Assembly (NCBI RefSeq): GCF_900120195.1 | Contig: NZ_LT635539.1 | Location: 1,686,649-1,750,648, forward strand | DNA: 64,000 nucleotides | DNA from: Blautia sp. Marseille-P3087 | GTDB taxonomy: Bacteria > Bacillota > Clostridia > Lachnospirales > Lachnospiraceae | Direction: 5' to 3' | In this document: positions 34,480 to 44,515 of the stretch, one piece after another | How the letters are laid out: each line of letters starts with the position of its first letter | Position numbering within the stretch: the stretch's first letter is position 1 | The notes under the pieces: generated by a model | Told to the model about the DNA's origin: nothing | Databases searched by the model: none | The model's input: only the letters and a program-made list of their open reading frames with translations | Program-made: the position numbers and the translations under genes

Positions 34480-35670
34480 TTAGTTCAGGCCGAATTCTGC
34501 TGCAAGCTTCTTAAATTCCGGCAGGGAATTCTGAATTGTGTCATAGGATACACAATATGCCAGTCTTACATAGCCCGGGCAGGAAAAAGAACTTCCCGGT
34601 ACCATCAGAATATTGTATTTCTTTCCGGCTTCACAGAACTGCTTTTCGTCTGCGACCGGAGATTTTACGAACAGGTAAAAAGCTCCCTGCGGTTTGATAC
34701 ACTCGAAACCACATTCTTTCAGTCCATTGTAAAGTGCCAGACGGTTGCGGTCATAAGCAGCCACATCTACCTCTGCGTCCACGCATTTCTGGATGACTTT
34801 CTGCATCAGAGATGGTGCATTGACACTTCCGAGTACACGGTTGGCGATCGCTGCTGCCGTGATCACGGTCGCACTGTCCTCAAGCTCATCCGGGATAACC
34901 AGATAACCGATACGCTCGCCCGGAAGGGACAGAGATTTGCTGTAGGAATATCCTACAACTGTATTCTTATAGTATTTTGTCAGATAAGGAACTTCCACAC
35001 CATCGTATGCCAGTTCTCTGTATGGCTCATCAGAGATCAGATAGATGACGGAACCAAATTCCTCCTGTTTCTTCTCAAGGATTGCAGCAAGCTCTTTAAT
35101 CGTCTCTTCGGAATAAACAACACCCGTAGGATTATGTGGTGTATTTACGATCACAGCCCGGGTGTTGGCGTTGAGCTTTTCTTCCAGTTCTTTCAGATTC
35201 GGCTGGAAAGTCTCGGTATTCGGAGAGATTTCCACAAGCTTGCCGTCATAGTTACGTACATATGCACCATATTCCAGGAAATACGGTGCAAAAACGATCA
35301 CTTCCTCACCCGGATTCAGGATCGTCTTGAGGATGACATTCAGACCGCTGGCAGCTCCAACGGTCATGATCAGATTATGTGCAGAAAAAGTGGTTCCGAA
35401 GCGGCGGTTCAGAGACTGCGCAATGGTCTCTCTGACATCCTCAAAACCAGCATTGTTCATATATCCGTGAAGGACTGTCGGTTCTTCGTTATTTACGAGA
35501 TCAATGATTGCCTCACGTACACAGTCCGGTGCCGGAACACTCGGATTTCCAAGACTGAAATCATATACTTTGTCTGCGCCGTATTTTGCACGGAGACGAT
35601 TTCCTTCCTCGAACATCATGCGGATCGCTGAGTTGTTCTGGACAAAAGGTTTCATTTTTTCTGCTATCAT
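34480..35670 (-). CDS. PLP-dependent class I/II aminotransferase
   Basis: A 396-aa cytosolic transaminase of the aspartate/alanine aminotransferase type. YDFSLGNPSVPAP and HGYMNNAGFEDVRETIA are N-terminal signatures, IVNTPHNPTGVVYSEE the substrate/cofactor loop, and GYSYSKSLSLPGERIGYL contains the PLP-binding lysine. ATG 35670 is preceded by AGAGGAGG; the frame extends 25 codons upstream but through the intergenic gap. It begins 19 bp after the sodium symporter stop, so the two are an operon: uptake of an amino acid followed by transamination. Exact substrate unknown. Confidence 0.93.
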   Translation of the reverse strand: MIAEKMKPFVQNNSAIRMMFEEGNRLRAKYGADKVYDFSLGNPSVPAPDCVREAIIDLVNNEEPTVLHGYMNNAGFEDVRETIAQSLNRRFGTTFSAHNLIMTVGAASGLNVILKTILNPGEEVIVFAPYFLEYGAYVRNYDGKLVEISPNTETFQPNLKELEEKLNANTRAVIVNTPHNPTGVVYSEETIKELAAILEKKQEEFGSVIYLISDEPYRELAYDGVEVPYLTKYYKNTVVGYSYSKSLSLPGERIGYLVIPDELEDSATVITAAAIANRVLGSVNAPSLMQKVIQKCVDAEVDVAAYDRNRLALYNGLKECGFECIKPQGAFYLFVKSPVADEKQFCEAGKKYNILMVPGSSFSCPGYVRLAYCVSYDTIQNSLPEFKKLAAEFGLN

Positions 35671-35689
35671 AATTGTGCCTCCTCTAATT

Positions 35690-37156
35690 TTATTTCTTTT
35701 TGCTGTGCCCGAAGGAAATCCATCCGATAAGAACAAGCATTGCAAGACCGATGATCATCCACGGAACCAGATAATTCATTCCTTTCGGCTGGAACATATC
35801 ATAGTATCCTTTCAGATAAATAACCGCAACAACTGCCGGAATCACCCAGAGCATGTAGTTTCTAATAAATTTCGGAAATTTCAGTCCTGATCCTGTGTTG
35901 GCTTCTTTGATAAAATTGTCCCATCCCCATCCATTCTTCGATGCACAGAAAATGACGAAAACTACAGAACCAAGCGGCAGGATATTATTGGAAATGATAA
36001 AGTCCTCAAGATCCATGATGTTGGTTCCTTCACCGAGAATCTGGATACCGGACCATGGTCCGAATCCGAGGATTGCCGGCATGGAAAGAATGATGATCAG
36101 TACAATATTAAACACAACTGCCTTGTTACGCTTCCATCCCCACAGATCCATTGCAAAGGACAGGATATTCTCAAATACAGCAATGACCGTAGACAGTGCC
36201 GCAAAAGACATAAACAGGAAGAACAAAGCTCCCCAGAGTCTTCCGCCTGCCATCTGGTTAAACACGTTTGGCAGTGTGATAAATACAAGTCCCGGACCTG
36301 CCCCCGGCTCTACACCAAATGCAAAACATGCCGGAATGATGATCAATCCAGCCATCAACGCTACAAATGTATCAAGGATCAGAATATTGACACTTTCGCC
36401 TGCAAGCGTACATTCCTTACCCATGTAGCTTCCGAAGATTTCCATCGCACCGATACCAATGCTTAATGTGAAGAATGCCTGAGAAAGTGCACCGAAGATC
36501 ACATTTCCGAGACCTGCCGCACGGATGTTGTCAAGGTTTGGCACCAGATAAAATTTCACACCTTCCATTGCACCGTCAAGTGTCACAGAATGAACTGCCA
36601 GCACAACGATCAGTGCAAAAAGACAGATCATCATCACCTTCGTGATGCGCTCGATTCCGTTCTTAAGTCCAAGTGAACATACTCCAAATGCAAGAAGAAC
36701 TGCTGCGATCATCCAGCCGGTCATAGTACCTGTCGATGTCATCAGATTGGAAAAGAACCCACTGACCTCATCAGAAGATGCTCCACTCAGCTTACCGGTT
36801 GCCATAACATAACAGTAATACATCATCCAGCCGGCGACCATGGTATAAAACATCATCAGCATATAGTTACCGATCATTCCCATATAACTGTATTTATGGA
36901 AATTGGAACCCTCCGGCTCCAGTTTGTGAAATGCTCTCGCTGTACTTAATCTGCTGCTTCGTCCTACAGCAAACTCGCTTACAAGGATCGGCAGACCCAG
37001 CAGCACCAGAAATACCAGATAGATCAGGATAAAAGCTGCCCCGCCATATTTTCCTGTCATATATGGAAACTTCCATACGTTTCCAAGCCCTACGGCACAT
37101 CCTGCGGAAACCAGAATAAAACCAAGTCTTGATCCAAATGTTTCTCTTTCTTTCAA
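35690..37156 (-). CDS. Sodium-dependent amino-acid symporter (NSS/SNF family)
   Basis: A 488-aa LeuT-fold transporter with twelve helices. TM1 carries the Na+/substrate signature SAGCAVGLGNVWKFPYMTGKYGG split here as GCAVGLGNVWKFPY and GGAAFIL; TM6 has LSQAFFTLSIGIGAMEIFGSY and TM8 SFAALSTVIAVFEN. The start is TTG 37156, 6 bases after AGGAGG; an upstream ATG has no site. A Na+ gradient drives uptake of an amino acid or related compound. It heads an operon with the aminotransferase. A second, shorter NSS protein is at 59689-61089. Confidence 0.92.
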   Translation of the reverse strand: MKERETFGSRLGFILVSAGCAVGLGNVWKFPYMTGKYGGAAFILIYLVFLVLLGLPILVSEFAVGRSSRLSTARAFHKLEPEGSNFHKYSYMGMIGNYMLMMFYTMVAGWMMYYCYVMATGKLSGASSDEVSGFFSNLMTSTGTMTGWMIAAVLLAFGVCSLGLKNGIERITKVMMICLFALIVVLAVHSVTLDGAMEGVKFYLVPNLDNIRAAGLGNVIFGALSQAFFTLSIGIGAMEIFGSYMGKECTLAGESVNILILDTFVALMAGLIIIPACFAFGVEPGAGPGLVFITLPNVFNQMAGGRLWGALFFLFMSFAALSTVIAVFENILSFAMDLWGWKRNKAVVFNIVLIIILSMPAILGFGPWSGIQILGEGTNIMDLEDFIISNNILPLGSVVFVIFCASKNGWGWDNFIKEANTGSGLKFPKFIRNYMLWVIPAVVAVIYLKGYYDMFQPKGMNYLVPWMIIGLAMLVLIGWISFGHSKKK

Positions 37157-37237
37157 AAAATTTCCTCCTCTGTTTTGCCATAACATACTTTGATCGAAGT
37201 TGCTTTTTATTTCAATTCAATCTTTTTCATTATAACA

Positions 37238-37266
37238 CAGGGACAGTCCAATGTGAACTGTCCCTG
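37238..37266. repeat. CAGGGACAGT hairpin element
   Basis: Perfect 10-bp inverted repeat CAGGGACAGT (37238-37247) / ACTGTCCCTG (37257-37266). The same core (CAGGGACAGTCC) occurs at 5217-5228 and as GGGCTGTCCCTGT at about 5365-5378, so it is a dispersed motif. It may act as a weak terminator. Confidence 0.6.
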
Positions 37267-37329
37267 TCGGATATCAGGATTAACTTTTCTCTTACATATC
37301 ATATCACGTCATCCTGCGTATATTCTCTT

Positions 37330-38454
37330 TTATTTGCTGTACAGATAATTGCCGTTTGACGCATCATCAATATTAGACGCGTCAATCCATTTCGGCTCAA
37401 GCAGAACATTTTTTTCTACAGAAGCCGCCTGTGCCGGATCTGTAGACATAGCCTGTGCTGCAGCTATGATCGTCTGATAGCCGATATCATATGGATCCTG
37501 TGATACGGTTCCAAGCTCCTGTCCATCCGAGATTGCCTTCTGCTGTACGCTTGTCGCATCTACACCGACCATAACCGGTACATTCTCTCCTTTATCCAGT
37601 CCGAGATACATATCCGCAACATCTTCATTGGTACAGAATACTCCGTCCAGATCCGGGTAACGTTTCAGCACATCTGCCATTGCCTCTGACATATCTTTGA
37701 CCTTATCGGTATATAACTCACTTACAATTGAGATTCCCTCGTAATCTGCCAACGCTTCCTTAAATCCCTCGACACGTTTCTGTGAGCTCTCTGTTTTTTC
37801 CTGTGCAGAAAATACTGCAATCTTACCGTTTTCTCCGATTGCATCCACAAGTTTTTCTGCCGCAAGTTTTCCTGCATATGCATTATCTGTACCACGGAAC
37901 GCTGCCACCAGCTCATCGTCACTGACATTGGAATCAAAAACTACAACCGGAATGCCATTCTCACTGGACGCCTCAAGCTGTGCCTGACAGGATTCAATAT
38001 CTCCGGCTGACATGCACAAGACGGTAGGATTCTCTGCAATTACCGCATCGAGCGTATTAACCTGAGTTTCAATATCCTGCTCATCCGAAGGCCCCTCGAA
38101 AGTCATAGAAATTTCATCATCGGATGAAAACTCATAGGCTTTATTAATATCCTTAACTGCATCTTCCATTCCCTTACGGACAAGTTTCCAATATTCTCCA
38201 TCTGTAGCCTTGCTCACAACTGCAATTCTGCTGCCTGCACCAAGTGTGATTGAAGTATCAATAGCAGCGACTCTGTCCTCCTCTGTAGTATCTGACTCTT
38301 CTATAATCTCTTTCTGGTCTTTATCACTTTCAGACAGTTCATCTTCGGCCTGCACATCTGAAATAAAATTACCAAAGCCGCCCATCTTACCACTCTCGCC
38401 TGCCGCTACGACTGCACCGGCAAGAAAAAGCACCGCAATAGCTGCTTTTTTCAT
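37330..38454 (-). CDS. Orphan sugar-type periplasmic binding protein (Peripla_BP_4)
   Basis: A 374-aa exported protein. An N-terminal hydrophobic segment (residues 4-18) is followed by an acidic linker (33-62), then a ribose/galactose-binding-protein fold: RIAVVSKATDGEYWKLVRKGMEDAV, PVVVFDSNVSDDELVAAFRGTDN, GKIAVFSAQEKTESSQKRVEGF and LDGVFCTNEDVADMYLGL, ending in the hinge GTVSQDPYDIGYQTI. There is no lipobox cysteine. No ABC permease or ATPase is adjacent, so it may serve a distant transporter or a sensor. The ligand is probably a monosaccharide or similar. Confidence 0.85.
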   Translation of the reverse strand: MKKAAIAVLFLAGAVVAAGESGKMGGFGNFISDVQAEDELSESDKDQKEIIEESDTTEEDRVAAIDTSITLGAGSRIAVVSKATDGEYWKLVRKGMEDAVKDINKAYEFSSDDEISMTFEGPSDEQDIETQVNTLDAVIAENPTVLCMSAGDIESCQAQLEASSENGIPVVVFDSNVSDDELVAAFRGTDNAYAGKLAAEKLVDAIGENGKIAVFSAQEKTESSQKRVEGFKEALADYEGISIVSELYTDKVKDMSEAMADVLKRYPDLDGVFCTNEDVADMYLGLDKGENVPVMVGVDATSVQQKAISDGQELGTVSQDPYDIGYQTIIAAAQAMSTDPAQAASVEKNVLLEPKWIDASNIDDASNGNYLYSK

Positions 38455-38595
38455 TGTATTTTCCTCTTTTCTACTATAAATTTTACATCAATGCGATTCT
38501 TTTCTACATTATACACATTTTCATTTTTCCGTCTATAGATTTCATAGTTTTTTCATTTTTTCGAAGAAAATACGGCAATTTCACTATATTCTGAT

Positions 38596-39297
38596 TCAGA
38601 TATTTGGGAAATCTGCAAAACATTCTCCTTTCGGAGTTACCTGAAATTCCAACTTCTTTCCTGTGACCGGATGTCGGAACACAAGATGACAGGAACACAG
38701 TCCCAGCGGAAGTCCTGAAGAATCCTCCGGATTATATTTTCGATCTCCGAGAAGCGACATTCCGGCATGTGCCATCTGTACCCTGATCTGATGATGGCGG
38801 CCTGTTCCCAGCTGTATCCTGACCAAAATTCTTTTACCGGTCGAAGTCCGCTCATCTGAAACTTCATTAAGTACTTCATAATCCAGAACTGCTTTTTTTG
38901 CCCTATCGGTTTTTGATGTAACTACTGCAGATGTATTTGTTTTTCCGTCTTTCTTCAGATAATCCTCCAGATGTCCCTGCACATTCTCCGGTTTCTGATC
39001 TGTTACGGCAAGATACTCCTTCGTAACGCTTCCTGATGTAATCTGACCTGTCAGCCCGGCAGCCGCCCTTTTATTTTTTGCAAAAACAAGCACCCCTTCC
39101 ACCGGCTGATCCAGACGATGAACAATCCCCAGATATGGCATTGTCCCTGTTTTTTTTGATGCCAGATAATTTTTCAGAGTACTTTCCATATCCGGCATCC
39201 CGATTCTCGCACTCTGTACGGCAATACCTGCCACTTTGTGACAGACAATAATATCTCTATCCTCATATAAAATCATATCTTCTATATTATTCCACAT
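38596..39297 (-). CDS. RluA-family RNA pseudouridine synthase
   Basis: A 233-aa enzyme isomerising uridine to pseudouridine in rRNA or tRNA. The catalytic motif is GIVHRLDQPVEGVLVFAKN (HRLDxPxxG, catalytic aspartate), with GRHHQIRVQMAHAGMSLLGD as the second conserved block and LCSCHLVFRHPVTGKKLEF near the C-terminus. It lacks an S4 domain. AAAGGAGAG precedes the ATG. It lies directly downstream of the 0.9-kb candidate non-coding RNA on the same strand and may have its own promoter. Target site unknown. Confidence 0.92.
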   Translation of the reverse strand: MWNNIEDMILYEDRDIIVCHKVAGIAVQSARIGMPDMESTLKNYLASKKTGTMPYLGIVHRLDQPVEGVLVFAKNKRAAAGLTGQITSGSVTKEYLAVTDQKPENVQGHLEDYLKKDGKTNTSAVVTSKTDRAKKAVLDYEVLNEVSDERTSTGKRILVRIQLGTGRHHQIRVQMAHAGMSLLGDRKYNPEDSSGLPLGLCSCHLVFRHPVTGKKLEFQVTPKGECFADFPNI

Positions 39298-39371
39298 AAA
39301 AAAAGCTCTCCTTTAGCGCTTACCGCACTTTCTATGGAGAGTATAACGTAAAAATCATCTTTACACAACAG

Positions 39372-39433
39372 TAAGACGGTCATCACTTTTTCTTATAATT
39401 TACTTCTCATAATCTAAAATGATGACCGTCTTA
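39372..39433. repeat. 14-bp perfect inverted repeat
   Basis: TAAGACGGTCATCA (39372-39385) and TGATGACCGTCTTA (39420-39433), spacer 34 bases. It lies at the 3' side of the candidate RNA on the minus strand; without a clear U-tract it may be a processing or termination structure. Confidence 0.75.
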
Positions 39434-40278
39434 ACAATCTTCGCTATTCAATTTTAATTAACCTCTTTGTTCTTTCAAAACTTATCGTCTTGTTTACTAA
39501 TTGAAATCTTTGATACCTCTTTTAGTATACTTCATTCAATTATCTGTATTTAGTTTTTATATTTATTAATTATCTTTTTATCTGATATTGTGTCTTTTGG
39601 TTTCTTGTAATTTCCTGCTCACAAACGAGATGATTTTTATCATTCGGTTCATTTAGAAAGTTGATAGAGTTTAAATTATAATTTACGGATTATAATTTAA
39701 TTTAGAAATATGAAAGTATCTTTTCCTTCTGATTAGAGCAACTCCAAACTTAACTTCTTAAATTTCGAACTGTTTTCATCGGGAATAAGACCCCATTAAT
39801 TTCTGATGTAATATCTTTTGTGAGAAGATATTCTTCTGATGCAAAGCTTCGATTCATATAACTCACATCATCTGGATCTCAACTTTTAAAAATGTTTCTT
39901 TACACATTTCTAAAATTCTTTGTATCAGGTTCGTGACAGTTATTCAATATGAGTGATCGATTCTATATACCTGTAATACGTTTTGTATGATTCATTACTT
40001 TCGGAAAGTCCTGTTCACCAGGTAATATTTTAAATATTTCTTTCGAGTGTTCTGTAATGATCGTTATAAATAATGGATAATTTATGTATCAGGTCTTTCT
40101 TGCAGGAAACTCAATCTCTGTCACTTCTCATATTGATATGATGTGTGGCTAGTGTCCCAACGGTATCACCTTACCCTTTCTTTTTGATTTCATTCCTTTC
40201 ATGTAACGTTTATTTATACTATGAATTGAATGATTTTTTATTTTGTTTGATTTATTTTTCTCTTGTTTTCTTTTGATG
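39372..40278 (-). ncRNA. Candidate large structured non-coding RNA (about 0.9 kb)
   Basis: The block 39298-40684 has no credible gene. On the minus strand a consensus promoter (40284-40312) fires into AT-rich sequence with many short stems: TTAAATTATAAT/ATTATAATTTAA (39671-39700, 12 bp, 6-base loop), ATATCTT/AAGATAT (near 39815-39835), CCTG-GTGAA-CAGG and CTTT-CCG-AAAG inside an ATTAC/GTAAT helix (near 40005-40040), and CAC-TCATAT/ATATGA-GTG (near 40120-40146). It ends near a 14-bp inverted repeat. Size and structure recall the large bacterial RNAs ROOL, GOLLD or OLE, but no family could be confirmed. Ends are approximate. Confidence 0.5.
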
Positions 40279-40283
40279 TCATT

Positions 40284-40312
40284 ATAATATCACCGTCCAC
40301 CGCATTTGTCAA
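40284..40312 (-). promoter_or_regulatory. Strong promoter of the non-coding block
   Basis: On the minus strand a perfect TTGACA (40307-40312), 17-base spacer and TATTAT (40284-40289). No start codon with a ribosome binding site and long frame follows for about 0.9 kb. Confidence 0.75.
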
Positions 40313-40562
40313 CGCTTTTTTATATTTTTCTCATAATTATTATTTATTTCATTATTTGTAGTATATTTATATTGTGTATTTTTCGTATTATATATTGTTT
40401 TCTGACAATTTATCCTGCTCCGTCTTTTCCTTCTCGTCCCCATACCGGTCACCCTTCTTTCCCCATACTAATAAACAGACAGAACACCATTCATACAGAA
40501 ACCGCAAATACTTATGAGTACTGCGTTATGCGATACATGCTTAGCTTCTACCACCAAGCTCG

Positions 40563-40611
40563 CTGTCTGAGCGTAAGCGAGTTCGAGCGACTGGCAGATT
40601 ATAAGCGCATG
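40563..40611 (+). repeat. Structured interspersed repeat, copy B
   Basis: Shares CTGTCTGAGCG, AAGCGAGTT, TGGCAGAT and ATAA blocks, in order and spacing, with 5288-5336. Here GCTCGC (just before) can pair with GCGAGT. It lies between the non-coding RNA promoter and the aconitase stop; the rest of 40313-40684 holds no credible gene. Confidence 0.6.
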
Positions 40612-40684
40612 TATCACATAGCAGACGCAATGGTATTTGCGGAGCTGTATGGATGGTGTCCTGTCGTCTTTATAGCAATATATA

Positions 40685-42943
40685 TTATCCTCTGTTGTAA
40701 TTGATCAGACAGCCTTTCAGGATGATCTCACGCTCATCGTCAGTCAGTTCACCCAGAGTTACCTGGAACTCTTTCAGTCCGTCTTCTTTTACTACATAAC
40801 CTGTGATACTGTCCGCTTTGTCTGCAACAGCTCCTCGAACCTCAGGGAAGAACAGGTAGTCCCCGTTCTCAAACGGAAGATCTCCCTGCGGGATCAGGAA
40901 CGGAAGCATACCCCAGTTGATCAGGTTGGAGCGATAACGCTTCGTTGCATATTCGTTGGCGATATTTGCCCATCCGCCAAGAACCTTTTGACAGGAAGCT
41001 GCCTGCTCACGTGCAGAACCATCACCAGGTTTTACTGCAAAAATCGTACTTCCGATACCGATGTTCTCATTGCTGATACCTGCAAACTGTTTCTTAATGG
41101 TTTCCATAACAGGCTTCAGTTCTGGGACTGTCTCTGCCGGACATTCTCCTGCCTCCAGAGCTTTCTGTGCTTTCTGGATTTCCTTTGCACGTCCAACGTA
41201 TGCCGGATCTTTACGGGACAGAGTAAACTCAGCCAGTCCGAGCGGATTGGAACGGAAGGAGGAAGTTTCACCTGACGGGATCAGCTCATCCGTTGTTGTA
41301 ACCGGATCATGGATCTCAGATACAACTTTCAGCACAAGATTATCTGCCAGTGCAGGCATCTTCGGCCAGTCTTTGATGTTTGGTCCAAACTGGATCTCCA
41401 CGCTCGGATCCGCAACACCCTTGCTGTCAAAAATACGATTCTCATAAATCGTCTTGTCGAAGAAGTATTTCTGATGTGTGTAGTTTCCGTTAAATTCTTC
41501 TGCTGAAGTCAGGAAACCTTTATTTGCTGCTGTTGCTGCGATAGATCTTGCATCCATGAGAGCAACAGAAGAAATCTGTCCGTTCTGAACTTTAGATCCT
41601 TCACGGTTCGGGAAGTTTCTGGTCGTATGACGGATACTGAATGCATTATTTGCCGGTGTATCGCCTGCGCCAAAGCATGGTCCGCAGAATGCAGTCTTAA
41701 CAACAGCACCTGTAGCAAGGAGATCTGCAAGGACACCGTTTCTTGCAAGTTCCATATAGATCGGAGTACTTGCCGGATATACGCTGAGTGTAAATGCATC
41801 TGATCCGATGCTTGCGCCACGAAGAATGTCAGCTGCTGCACAAATATTTTCGAAACCACCGCCTGCACATCCTGCGATGATTCCCTGCTCTACATAAAGC
41901 TTTCCGTCGATCACTTTGTCTTTCAGAGTATATGGAACTTTGCCATCAAGGCTGATCTGTGCTTTTTTCTCAACATCATCCAGAATGTCGTAAAGATTTG
42001 CTTTCAGTTCATCGATGGTATAGGTGTTGCTCGGATGGAACGGCATTGCGATCATTGGTTTGATTTCGCTTAAATCAACTTCTACGCAGCCGTCATAATA
42101 AGCCACTTTACCCGGTTTCAGTTCTTTGTAATCTTCTTTTCTGCCATGGATCTCATAGAATTCTTCAATCTTTTCATCTGTCTGCCAGATAGAGGAAAGA
42201 CATGTAGTCTCTGTTGTCATAACGTCCACACCGATACGGAAATCAGCGCTCAGTCCTGCAACACCAGGTCCTACGAATTCCATAACTTTATTCTTAACAT
42301 AGCCGTTTGCGAATACTTTGCCGATGATTGCAAGTGCAACGTCCTGCGGGCCTACTCCCGGACGTGGTTCACCTTTCAGATAGATTGCCACAACGCCTGG
42401 CATATTAATATCATATGTCTGGGAAAGAAGCTGTTTTACAAGTTCTCCGCCGCCTTCGCCCATAGCCATGGTACCAAGTGCACCATAACGGGTATGGCTG
42501 TCTGAACCAAGAATCATCTTGCCACCCCCTGCCAGCATTTCGCGTGCAAACTGGTGGATAACAGCCTGATGAGGAGGTACATAAACTCCGCCATATTTCT
42601 TCGCACAGGTAAGTCCAAACATATGATCATCTTCATTGATCGTACCGCCTACTGCACAAAGAGAGTTATGACAGTTTGTCAGTACATAGGGAACCGGGAA
42701 TTTCTCGAGTCCTGATGCACGTGCTGTTTGAATAATACCAACAAAGGTGATATCATGAGATGTCAGCTTATCAAATTTAATCTGAAGCTTTTCCATATTT
42801 CCGGATGTATTATGTGCATCCAGAATTCTGTATGCCATTGTATTTCCGGCTGCTTCTTCTCTGGATACCGGCTGGTTCATACTGCCTTCTTCAACGATGT
42901 CATGACCGTTCACCAGATAAATGCCACTGTCGTATAACTTCAT
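40685..42943 (-). CDS. Aconitase-family hydratase
   Basis: A 752-aa [4Fe-4S] hydro-lyase. Domains 1-3 (about 1-500) show [52 protein letters not shown] and [16 protein letters not shown], with the cluster cysteines in those segments. The swivelling domain 4 (about 560-740) has [18 protein letters not shown] and a catalytic serine region near [14 protein letters not shown] 42943 follows GGAGGAG; five codons upstream add no site. Likely aconitate hydratase (citrate to isocitrate), though Clostridial members are often just called hydratase. No citrate synthase or isocitrate dehydrogenase is nearby. Confidence 0.88.
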   Translation of the reverse strand: MKLYDSGIYLVNGHDIVEEGSMNQPVSREEAAGNTMAYRILDAHNTSGNMEKLQIKFDKLTSHDITFVGIIQTARASGLEKFPVPYVLTNCHNSLCAVGGTINEDDHMFGLTCAKKYGGVYVPPHQAVIHQFAREMLAGGGKMILGSDSHTRYGALGTMAMGEGGGELVKQLLSQTYDINMPGVVAIYLKGEPRPGVGPQDVALAIIGKVFANGYVKNKVMEFVGPGVAGLSADFRIGVDVMTTETTCLSSIWQTDEKIEEFYEIHGRKEDYKELKPGKVAYYDGCVEVDLSEIKPMIAMPFHPSNTYTIDELKANLYDILDDVEKKAQISLDGKVPYTLKDKVIDGKLYVEQGIIAGCAGGGFENICAAADILRGASIGSDAFTLSVYPASTPIYMELARNGVLADLLATGAVVKTAFCGPCFGAGDTPANNAFSIRHTTRNFPNREGSKVQNGQISSVALMDARSIAATAANKGFLTSAEEFNGNYTHQKYFFDKTIYENRIFDSKGVADPSVEIQFGPNIKDWPKMPALADNLVLKVVSEIHDPVTTTDELIPSGETSSFRSNPLGLAEFTLSRKDPAYVGRAKEIQKAQKALEAGECPAETVPELKPVMETIKKQFAGISNENIGIGSTIFAVKPGDGSAREQAASCQKVLGGWANIANEYATKRYRSNLINWGMLPFLIPQGDLPFENGDYLFFPEVRGAVADKADSITGYVVKEDGLKEFQVTLGELTDDEREIILKGCLINYNRG

Positions 42944-43153
42944 TAACAACTCCTCCATTCATAAAAAATATGCATCCTGTATTTTGTGACGATGCAAAAT
43001 GTATTTCCATTAAGCTTACTGTTCACTCCGCTCACAGTAATCATTATACTTTATCTCACTAAAATCTGCAATGAATTTTCTTTACATATTTCTTTACTTA
43101 TCTGCAAAGAATGGCTATACTGATTTAGAAAATATTTCTGACAGGAGGCAGCT

Positions 43154-43420
43154 ATGTTTCGTTTATGGGGAAAAATGTGGGAAAATAACCACTTAATAAG
43201 AGATATTGTAATAGATGATGATTCTGAAGATACCAGAACTCATAAGATTTTTCGTGCACTACAGGAAATCTGCTATGAATTTGACCTGGAGAACCCGATC
43301 TGGCTTGACAACAATATTGCTGATTTTAAGCGCCACTCCAGAGCCAGGTTTAACCAGGACAGTTTTATAGAAAATATTTCGTTTGATTATCTTGAGATTC
43401 AGGTAATTGAAGAAGACTGA
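43154..43420 (+). CDS. Small acidic conserved hypothetical protein
   Basis: An 88-aa protein preceded by AGGAGG 6 bases before the ATG. It is acidic (RDIVIDDDSEDTRTHKIF) with predicted mixed helix and strand and no membrane segment, cysteine motif or recognised domain. Its TGA is directly followed, with no gap, by the stop codon of the convergent acyltransferase, and no terminator is visible there. Similar small proteins of unknown role occur widely in Lachnospiraceae, from memory. Function unknown. Confidence 0.7.
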   Translation: MFRLWGKMWENNHLIRDIVIDDDSEDTRTHKIFRALQEICYEFDLENPIWLDNNIADFKRHSRARFNQDSFIENISFDYLEIQVIEED

Positions 43421-44491
43421 TCATACGATCCACTTCTTCAATACCGGAATTTTCTTTATGATCACTACCGCCCCAAAGCTCAGGGTAAAGATCAGTGCGA
43501 TCACGATCGGTATTGCTATAAATGTATTACTGATCATCATACTGTCAATACCTGCTTTGTGGAGAAGTGATCTCACCAGCACATGGATAAGAAAAATTCC
43601 GAATGTGCAGCTTCCAACAAAGCAGATTCGTTTTTCCTGCTTGTCATTCCATTTTATCTTTGAAACATAATTTTTGAAAAACAAAAATACAGAAATGCCC
43701 CAGAAAAAAGCAGCCAGGGTATAATTCTCATAAAAATCCTGTATATCTGTTCCCTTCTGCTGTGACCTGATATAACAAAACAGGATGCCCATACTGATTG
43801 AAACGATTCCCAGTATGTAGATCAGTTTTTCAAGTTTTTTAGATACTCCGTACTGATACAGATAGTGTCCTGCGATATAATATCCTACAAATCCGGTAAC
43901 CATCTGCGGCTGTACCGTATTCAAAACATTCATCACATGTTCTTTGCAAGGTATCGGAAAAACCTTAACCGTATATGGCAGGATCTTAAAAATCAAATAC
44001 AGGAGGATCATATATTCTTCCCATTGTTTCCCGTTCTTACTGTTGACGATTTCCCACAGCATTGGCGTGATGATAAGAAGCCCGATCAGCATCGGCAAAT
44101 ACCACAGATGAAAATAGGGATCTGATATCATAACCAGAAAGCGCTTGAAAAAAGCAACTGACCCGAATTTCAGACCTTCATCCGTCAGACTTCGGTAAAG
44201 CGCATAAAACACCTGCCAGAATATATATGCAACAGCAATCGGAAGAATACTGTGTGTCCACAATTTCTTAAGATTCCATGTCCGTTTACGATCAAGATAC
44301 AGACCTCCGCTGATCATTACAAAGCAGGCAACTGCATATCGGTTGATTCCATGATAAAAATTAGATACTGCCCATACGGATGTATTGACCGGCATGTCAT
44401 GAAAATGTTGCGAAGCAACATGAATACCGATGACGCCGATGCACGCACAAATGCGCAGCAGCTCTATCCATATAATTCTTCTTTTGTTCAT
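43421..44491 (-). CDS. Membrane acyltransferase (Acyl_transf_3 family)
   Basis: A 356-aa protein with about ten membrane helices. RRIIWIELLRICACIGVIGIH carries the family histidine at the end of the first helix region, followed by YHGINRYAVACFVMISGGLYLD and FHLWYLPMLIGLLIITPML. The fold transfers acyl groups (acetyl, succinyl) to sugars of surface glycans or peptidoglycan. GGAGGTAC precedes the ATG. No glycan-synthesis cluster is adjacent, so the acceptor is unknown. It lies 24 bp after the membrane protein gene upstream and may be co-transcribed. Confidence 0.87.
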   Translation of the reverse strand: MNKRRIIWIELLRICACIGVIGIHVASQHFHDMPVNTSVWAVSNFYHGINRYAVACFVMISGGLYLDRKRTWNLKKLWTHSILPIAVAYIFWQVFYALYRSLTDEGLKFGSVAFFKRFLVMISDPYFHLWYLPMLIGLLIITPMLWEIVNSKNGKQWEEYMILLYLIFKILPYTVKVFPIPCKEHVMNVLNTVQPQMVTGFVGYYIAGHYLYQYGVSKKLEKLIYILGIVSISMGILFCYIRSQQKGTDIQDFYENYTLAAFFWGISVFLFFKNYVSKIKWNDKQEKRICFVGSCTFGIFLIHVLVRSLLHKAGIDSMMISNTFIAIPIVIALIFTLSFGAVVIIKKIPVLKKWIV

Positions 44492-44515
44492 TTGTACCTC
44501 CAGATTTCTCTGTGT

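Noticed and set aside
39372-40278. CRISPR array or rRNA/tRNA fragment in the long AT-rich gap
   Set aside because: No regular direct repeats of 25-40 bases with spacers, no tRNA-like GTTCGA stem and no rRNA signature were seen.
40306-40704. Small + strand frame in the gap before the aconitase gene
   Set aside because: It has no ribosome binding site, overlaps the repeat element and the promoter of the non-coding RNA, and looks like AT-rich chance.
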